Assembly (NCBI GenBank): GCA_003439945.1
Contig: QVRM01002280.1
Coordinates: 27,192 to 91,191, forward strand
From: Dermanyssus gallinae
Lineage: Eukaryota; Arthropoda; Arachnida; Mesostigmata; Dermanyssidae
Length of the DNA: 64,000 nt
Reading direction: 5' to 3'
The stretch's first letter is position 1, and the number at the start of each line of letters is the position of its first letter. A program made the translations under genes and the position numbers. The notes under the pieces are model-generated. The model did no database searches. It saw nothing but the letters and a program-made list of their open reading frames with translations, and was not told the origin of the DNA. Shown here piece by piece: positions 58,241-64,000 of this stretch.

Positions 58241-58872
58241 ACTAAGGTTGCTAGAGCCCCTGCGCGGAAGCTAGCCTTCTGTGCTGACCACCTTCTGCGG
58301 AAACTTTTTAGTGAATGAAGCTCAATCTAACGGAGAGCGGAGAATACAGCAGAGAGAAAGTGCGAGCGAACACTGCGGTCGCAAGGGTAGATGATACGTC
58401 AAGTGCACGGCATATGTTTAATAGAGGCCCGTCATTTAATAGGATAAACAAGCCTAGTTACGACCTGTAGTTGGTTATCGTTATTACCCTCGTTGTCATC
58501 GGCATCACTGTGTGTGGTTATATATATATTTATATATACTAGGAATTAAAAAGCTATTTAAGGAGATTGTTTTGAGTTCCAAACCGTCTTCCCTTCCCTA
58601 GGAAGAAGACATTTCTTCAAGGCACTGAGGGCCAGACATGTTGAGACATCTAGGCTTTTGCCAGCAGTCTTTGGGACACCATGGCCGCTGACTCAGCTCG
58701 ATGGTTTATTATCTAATCCCAATGAGCCTCGCTTAACGAAAATTTGATCAACAACAGGTTATAGAACCGGCGGCTTCCCGGTAGATGACAACCATGGCTA
58801 GCGCAGTAGTCCACTAGACCACGCCATATATAAGGCGCTTGCTAAACAAATTCGATCCTGTTCTAAAGCGTA

Positions 58873-58936
<64 letters not shown>

Positions 58937-60160
58937 CCTCGGAACAACGAGCAATCGAATGAACAAGCAAATGAAAGAGCTATCAAAAAATCTAAAAGTT
59001 TTGCGAAAAAAGCGACCGGCTGTTTTGCGAAAAATGCGTTCGTTTGTTTTACGTCAGGCTGCGATGTGTCGTGAGCATCTGCCATGGTTCCTCAGGACAT
59101 TGTGGAGGCGCAAGTTACGTTCGGCCCTCCTCTTCCCCGGTTGGAGGGTGTTGAGTCGTATTTTCGTCGAGTCGATTCCAATTGCCAAGCCAATCGAAAG
59201 AGAAAGGCTAGAAGGCTTAGAAGTCGACTCTCGAGGCATGTGGCATTGTTTATGGCAAGTGGTGTTTGGTTTTACGCGGCACGTTGTGCCGCAGTGCTGG
59301 TGTCAGGTGTTCGCTGGGCGGAGACGTTTCTCGTCAATAAGCACGCCGCGCTAGTTTTTTGTGTGTGCGGTTTTGCACGAGGCAAGCGGCTGCTCAAAAG
59401 TCACCAAACTTCTAGCAGGAGAGAAAGCGAAGAAGAAGAAAAGCAAACTATGCAACAAAAAAACATACTAGAGCCAGATATATATATCTATAAGAGAGAG
59501 AGAGAGAGAGAGTAAGACAAAAACTAGGGATACATCTGTAGAGAGTGGTCATCAATTCTTGTATGCACTTGGCGGGACACGGCCACCGGACAGAATTTGC
59601 CGGTTACACCCCGAAGAGCAGAAAGGGAAAGAGTAGAGAAGCCAGACCGGCTAGAATCTGTATAATTAGTAGTACTACCTCGAAGTGTGGTGCTGTGGCA
59701 TTTTGTCGGCTCTATCCTACGAGTTACCGCACCCGCTATTCGAGATATCATATCAGGCGACTGATATGATGACGGAAGGTGGTCGTCGTTCACATCGCGG
59801 ACGACCACAAGTATGCTTTCCAGATTTATCAGAAAAAGCATCGTCCCGTCGGGCTCAACGTGCTGAGTTGGTCGCCAGACCGCGCAGATCTTTTTCAGTA
59901 CCTGTCTCTGCTAGGAGCATGACGACGTTGTTAATATCTTGGTTGTCTTCCGTCTCCGTTGTTGTGCAGGTTAGGCTATCAGTTCCATTCAAGATAATTT
60001 ATGTTGGTTCTGTGTGGAGAGTTTTTGGCCAGGCGCAAGCCGGCTAATGGAATGTGGAGAGTGTTACACGAGTACAGTGTCGTACGGGGGTTGGTCTTGT
60101 ATTTTGTCAACAGCAAGTCGTGCGACCCCCGTAGATCGTCTTCTATTTGATAAGATACCT
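58241..60160. other. Stretch with two + ORFs of unknown status
   Basis: A 143-codon + frame starts at an ideal context (GCCATGG, 59084-59515), has a basic centre (RKRKARRLRSRLSR) and a hydrophobic stretch, and ends in a GA microsatellite. Another + frame from ATG 59766 begins MMTEGGRRSHRGRPQVCFPD and LSEKASSRRAQR, resembling RGRP-F-LS-K-RR motifs seen in some transposon-associated proteins. A large TA array lies at 58873-58935. Neither frame is assigned with confidence. Confidence 0.3.
58873..58935. repeat. (TA)n array
   Basis: Pure TA run of about 30 units. Confidence 0.9.
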
Positions 60161-60162
60161 TG

Positions 60163-60167
<5 letters not shown>

Positions 60168-60205
<38 letters not shown>
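60168..60205. repeat. (TA)n array
   Basis: Pure TA run of about 18 units. Confidence 0.9.
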
Positions 60206-60208
<3 letters not shown>

Positions 60209-61117
60209 TTCATGGTTTGTAAAACTAAGGATGGCATCTGCATATCTAGCAAACTGCTGACGGTGAAGTACTTTATGATTCCTACTGGTACGCACGTGAC
60301 AAAATATTCTTGAACTTACTTGTCCTCGTAAATATGTATTAGAAAAAAATAATAAAAACAAATCTATATATACATCACTAGTTATAATTAGTCATAAAGT
60401 TGGTTAGTAACCCTGATAATAATAACTTGTAATCCAATTCTGTACACGGTCACTGTCAGTAAGTTTCCCTATTATAACGCGACAAATTTCAGCAGCTAAG
60501 ACGGCAACGTATCACACAAGCGCCCTTCTCCGCGATAATTAAATAATTGCTTGCGTTCGCTTCCAATTTCCTTTTATAATAACTAATTGAATACCCTTGT
60601 CTGTTCTTCCATCGTGTTATTCAGAACTCTGTATAGTTCACCGATAGTTGAATGCCCTGTAATGTGGAGCAGGCGGCTTAATCGCGGCACGCGACTTTTG
60701 CCCAAGATAATTAACGCTGCAAGCGTAATTGATGTTATAACAGAGACTGGTTATTGTGCCTGCGGCACTCGCGATTAATTGCGCTTAACTCATGTCGGTA
60801 GCTTACAGAGCGCATGTAATAGACAAGCGATATACAGTGCCCTTCGTTTTAATGCGGTTAGCATTAAAACGAAGGGCACTGTATCTACCCTGATTTCTGC
60901 AGGGTACTTCTGGGCTGCAATACCACACCCATTGAGTGGCACTCTCCGTAACTTTACTGTAAACTACCTGCCTATCTGTCGGTGGGCGGCCCGCATGCAA
61001 GCTTAACAACGCAACCAAAGTTTGCCAAACGACAATTCTCTAACTGTAGCTATAAAATTATCTTTGCAGCATATGGATTAATTGGTAAGAATGAAGCATC
61101 GCATACTGATGGCCGTT
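60206..61117. other. Intergenic stretch with a 24-bp perfect hairpin
   Basis: AT-rich with no gene seen. The hairpin at 60832-60884 is described separately. Confidence 0.4.
60832..60884. repeat. Perfect 24-bp inverted repeat, 5-base loop
   Basis: ATACAGTGCCCTTCGTTTTA plus ATGC pairs exactly with GCAT plus TAAAACGAAGGGCACTGTAT around GGTTA. CAGTGCCC at one end and GGGCACTG at the other, flanked by TAT and ATC, look like element termini with a TA target. It may be a minimal MITE or a small-RNA precursor. Confidence 0.8.
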
Positions 61118-61300
61118 TCGAGCCCGGTGGCGTTGTGCATTCGCGTGCGCCTCGCGACCGGAGGAGACACAAAGGTGCGCGGGTTTGAGGCCGGCCGTTG
61201 CCCACATTTGTATTTATGGGGGTCCGTTTTACGACGGAACAATGCGAAAGCAGTCCCGTGGACGTTAAACATTGGCTGAGGGTCAGCCCGAAAAAGTTTA
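61118..61300 (+). mobile_element. tRNA-derived SINE, family S, copy 5
   Basis: Head CGAGCCCGGTGGCGTTGTGC, GCGCCTCGCGACCGGAGGAG, box B equivalent GCGGGTTTGAGGCCGG, then GGGGGTCCGTTTTACGACGG, GTGGACGTTAAAC and GGGTCAGCCCGAAAAAG. It is the most complete copy together with those at 12245 and 53630. Confidence 0.85.
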
Positions 61301-63129
61301 TACTAATGGTCGTATACCACAGCCACTCGAAAGTGCAATAATACAAGCATCATTACCCCGAGTTCATGTGCATGCGTGCATAGTCATTGCATTCGCTGGC
61401 TAGTTAGTTGTTGGCATGTTATTTTTTGTTAGCAAGGATTTTTTTTTAAATCAACGAGTCATCGAGTCGGTGCGTCCTGGCAACATACACATTCAACTTC
61501 GCCGCCAACCGGCCTCGCATATACTCCGTTGGATCGTTATTACAGCTTTCTCTCAATTTCGCGCATCTCGCGTATTTCGTTTTTCCCACGTTCCAGTGCG
61601 TTGGTGAAAACAACGTCGAGTAAAATAAATTCCCAAAACTAAAGATTACAGATAGAAAAGACACAAAACTTCTATTCAATTCTGCTATTTTGACGCGGGA
61701 CTTGATGCGTATTGTTCTTCTTGAGACCCAATACGGGAAAGGATGCGTATGGATGTATGTTCATCTCAAGTCCCTGCTTCGGACAGAGCTGCTTTGTTCC
61801 ATGGGTTGTACTGTCGCTCGCCATTTTCAAACGCTCGCGTTTTACAAGACGCTCTCATTTAGTCGTTTGCCCGTTCGACCATACCGAGATAGCGACCATG
61901 AACAACATACCGACTGTTGCAAGCAAGGACTTCCCAGCCTTGCTAGTTGCTTCTGTTGACCCTAGATGTACGGTGTTCTTTTGCTACAGCTCCTCTGCTG
62001 GAGAAGGCCTCAATATAATACGTCCGCAATGTAACGCGATGAGGATGGGAGCATTTAGACGCCATCGTGCCACAAGGCAAGAGGGTGCCACAGGAAGTTA
62101 GCCTATTATGAGCGCCTAAAACACAGCCGTCAGAACGTCCCAAAAAAATTGTACCCCACTTTATGACATAACATGCGGCCTATAATCGTGTCGTTTTTTT
62201 CCAAAGAAAGCCTCTAGAGCAGCTTATGGTTGTTTCCCATTTCGTATAAGGACCGAGTAGGGCTTGCGGCCTGCCCATACGAAATACTGATCGGCAAGCA
62301 ACACAGTATTTGTTTGCTTATCGGCCGTTCCGTTATAACGCGTAAGGTGGAAATGAGCAGAGGTGTTCTCAGAGGCGAGGCTTTCCTGAGCCGAGGATAG
62401 GGTGGGACGGAATTGGGCTTACGACGTTCAATGGACGTCTTATGTGACCATGCACTTTGCACACACGTTAAACCGTATATTATAGAATCCAGCGCCTGCT
62501 AATGGCTGCTGGTTACCAGCTGAATACCTGAGCACGGATCGGACGGAGCACGGCTACTGAGCGTTATCAAATGCAATATATATATATATATATATATATA
62601 GACATAGCACAATAGGGAAGCTCATGAGTGGTGGGCACTTTGGAGCAGTACCCCCGTAGCTGGGGTCCCTCTTGAGGGTTCTGCCAGCCGTTATTATGCC
62701 AGGCTGAACGTGATGCTAGTTTCAAGTGGTTCGTTCTGCTGAAGTGTGTCGGCCCCATTGAGGCCGTCTCGTATTTAAGACGGCTACGAGAATTCTCATT
62801 CGCTTGTCAGTCAGACTCGCCTGATCACGCTTGCCTTGCTTGACGATGGGGGTGACGATGATAATTATGGTGATAATGACAATGCTTATCGTCATCGGGA
62901 ATAAAGGTCAAGAGGTAAATCAAAAGGTTATTAGATGCACGGCTCGCTTGGAGCAAGCAACGCCACAGCCAAATATGTGGTGGTTACGGTAGTAGGTAGT
63001 AGTTATTTATAGATAATATGCGTATGGCGTTGTGGAGGAAATAAGATTCAGCTGGCATCATCACCGTTATTGCTGCCGCTGTTCCGCTTCAGGGCTATAA
63101 ACGCGGCCGCAACCTCGCCTCATTTCGGG

Positions 63130-63130
<1 letters not shown>
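61301..63130. other. Intergenic stretch, no gene recognised
   Basis: Open frames of up to 129 codons (61712-62101) lack recognisable motifs. TA array at 62576-62601. Confidence 0.4.

Positions 63131-63169
<39 letters not shown>
63131..63169. repeat. (TA)n array
   Basis: Pure TA run of about 19 units. Confidence 0.9.
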
Positions 63170-63172
<3 letters not shown>

Positions 63173-63348
63173 TTTTGTAGAGGTTAACTAGTAAAATGCA
63201 TGAGTACCACCGGGCGTCGTTGTTAAAACCACGGTAGTGTAGGACTAACAAACCCACTAGAATCCAGCAGTTCTTTTTACCTATCTTGTCAGGGGTAGCC
63301 TTAGAACTGTATTCTCGAGATTACTTCACCTGGACCTCTTCTTGCCAT

Positions 63349-63768
63349 TTAGGCTGCTCGACTTTGGGCGGCGGTTATTTTCCCCTCGGAGACGAATTCT
63401 GCGAAAATGCTTACCATAATCCAGGACTCATGATCCTTGAGAAACGCCTCCACAAGAGCTTGGTATGTCAGGGGGCTTCTCAGCCGTATATTCCGGGACA
63501 GTAGCTCTCGCTGAGTGCTGAAAAAGACGCAGCGTTCATAGCAGTGCCTTGCATCGTCAGTCTCTCCTGGGTTGCACATGCGGCATACGAGGGAATCATT
63601 TTACCAATGCGGTGTGGGTATTGCTTAAAACAGCCACGGTGGCCTGCTAGCAATCGCGAGTGAGTAGATAAGCGAGCCGTGTTTGAAGCTGTACCATTTT
63701 TTTGAGATCAGAGATTACTGATTTTGTCCAGTGTCCAGGATGGCCCGGTTGGAATGCTTCCCATTGTT
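63349..63768 (-). mobile_element. R1-like LINE, second 3' fragment, frameshifted
   Basis: Minus-strand translation gives QWEAFQPGHPGHWTKSVISD, then GHRGCFKQYPHRIGK and, after a one-base shift near 63605, DSLVCRMCNPGETDDARH and CYERCVFFSTQRELL. These match the R1-type tail (W..GxWTxxxIxDL, GHxGCFxxY, CxxC...D..H...C...R). It begins next to a TA array at 63772-63796. It is diverged from the copy at 57611-58240, so a different subfamily. Confidence 0.7.
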
Positions 63769-63771
63769 TGT

Positions 63772-63796
63772 TATATATATATTATATATATATATA
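63772..63796. repeat. (TA)n array
   Basis: Short TA run abutting the R1-like fragment. Nothing recognisable follows to the window end at 64000. Confidence 0.85.
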
Positions 63797-64000
63797 CGTA
63801 GAGCTGCAAGAAACGAGGAATTCGCGCCAGTGATGAGTTGGTTCATGTAAGCACTAGTCCATCCAGATAAAACTGGCATATCGGGTCAAGCTGACAACAC
63901 TAAACCTCATCGTAGCTGAACAGCGGCTCACGTTAGCGAATTCAGCACTTTCTGTATGTTACTTTCCGGGAGATACGATATCGATAGTTAACGGGGTAGG

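Noticed and set aside
58760..58860. tRNA-like string near ATGGCTAGCGCAG and TTCGATCCTG
   Set aside because: Spacing and arms do not form a tRNA fold and no SINE body follows.

Overview
The window looks like eukaryotic, repeat-rich intergenic and intronic DNA from an arthropod, most likely a chelicerate and plausibly a tick. The basis is: (i) a LINE at about 6.9-9.4 kb whose protein resembles elements I know as 'tick transposon' proteins; (ii) CR1/L2-like, R1-like and other non-LTR fragments; (iii) a dead mariner; (iv) tRNA-derived SINEs; (v) more than 25 (TA)n arrays; (vi) short exons with GT-AG borders instead of bacterial-style genes. The species is inference. No rRNA gene, CRISPR array or virus-like gene was seen.

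Host coding sequence is sparse, and most of it is too short to stand out as an open frame. From 0.4 to 20.7 kb on the + strand there is a repeated pattern. An exon with a hydrophobic segment is followed 0.3-0.5 kb later by a short basic exon flanked by phase-1 introns (0.45/1.08 kb, 10.87/11.39 kb, 14.8/15.46 kb). The basic exons end alike (KVNG, KVNG, KSG) at a phase-1 donor. A GC-rich basic, serine-rich terminal exon (19660-20471) with a poly(A) signal closes the set, and a possible further exon lies at 21.36 kb. The hydrophobic exons resemble one segment of TMEM135-type membrane proteins. I read this as a tandemly duplicated exon cassette or gene cluster. Near the right end, 55778-55893 is a convincing first coding exon of a heterotrimeric G-protein gamma subunit (QLRxE...RITVS core, consensus acceptor and donor). 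Its second coding exon is not in the window.

Mobile DNA dominates the rest. Minus-strand LINEs: a decayed element at 1.8-4.9 kb (CCHC knuckle, RT, C-terminal domain; a second fragment on + at 30 kb), the 'tick transposon' type at 6.9-9.4 kb (RT active site ends YAD-stop), a nearly full-length CR1/L2-like element at 24.1-29.2 kb (zinc motif, coiled coil, SGNH esterase, endonuclease, RT), and R1-like 3' ends at 57.6-58.2 and 63.3-63.8 kb. DNA elements: a mariner with intact 28-bp termini and a ruined transposase (37.0-38.2 kb), and three 1.0-1.3 kb foldback elements (12.8, 18.1, 44.8 kb) plus a decayed relative (29.3 kb). SINEs: five copies of one tRNA-derived family and two other tRNA-like heads.

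From 49.4 to 51.2 kb there is a GC-rich, triplet-repeat-rich stretch. It ends in a 22-bp minisatellite of about 19.5 units that leaves long open frames on both strands. Several near-perfect short inverted repeats (17.7, 21.1, 23.6, 52.7, 57.3, 60.8 kb) lie outside recognised elements.
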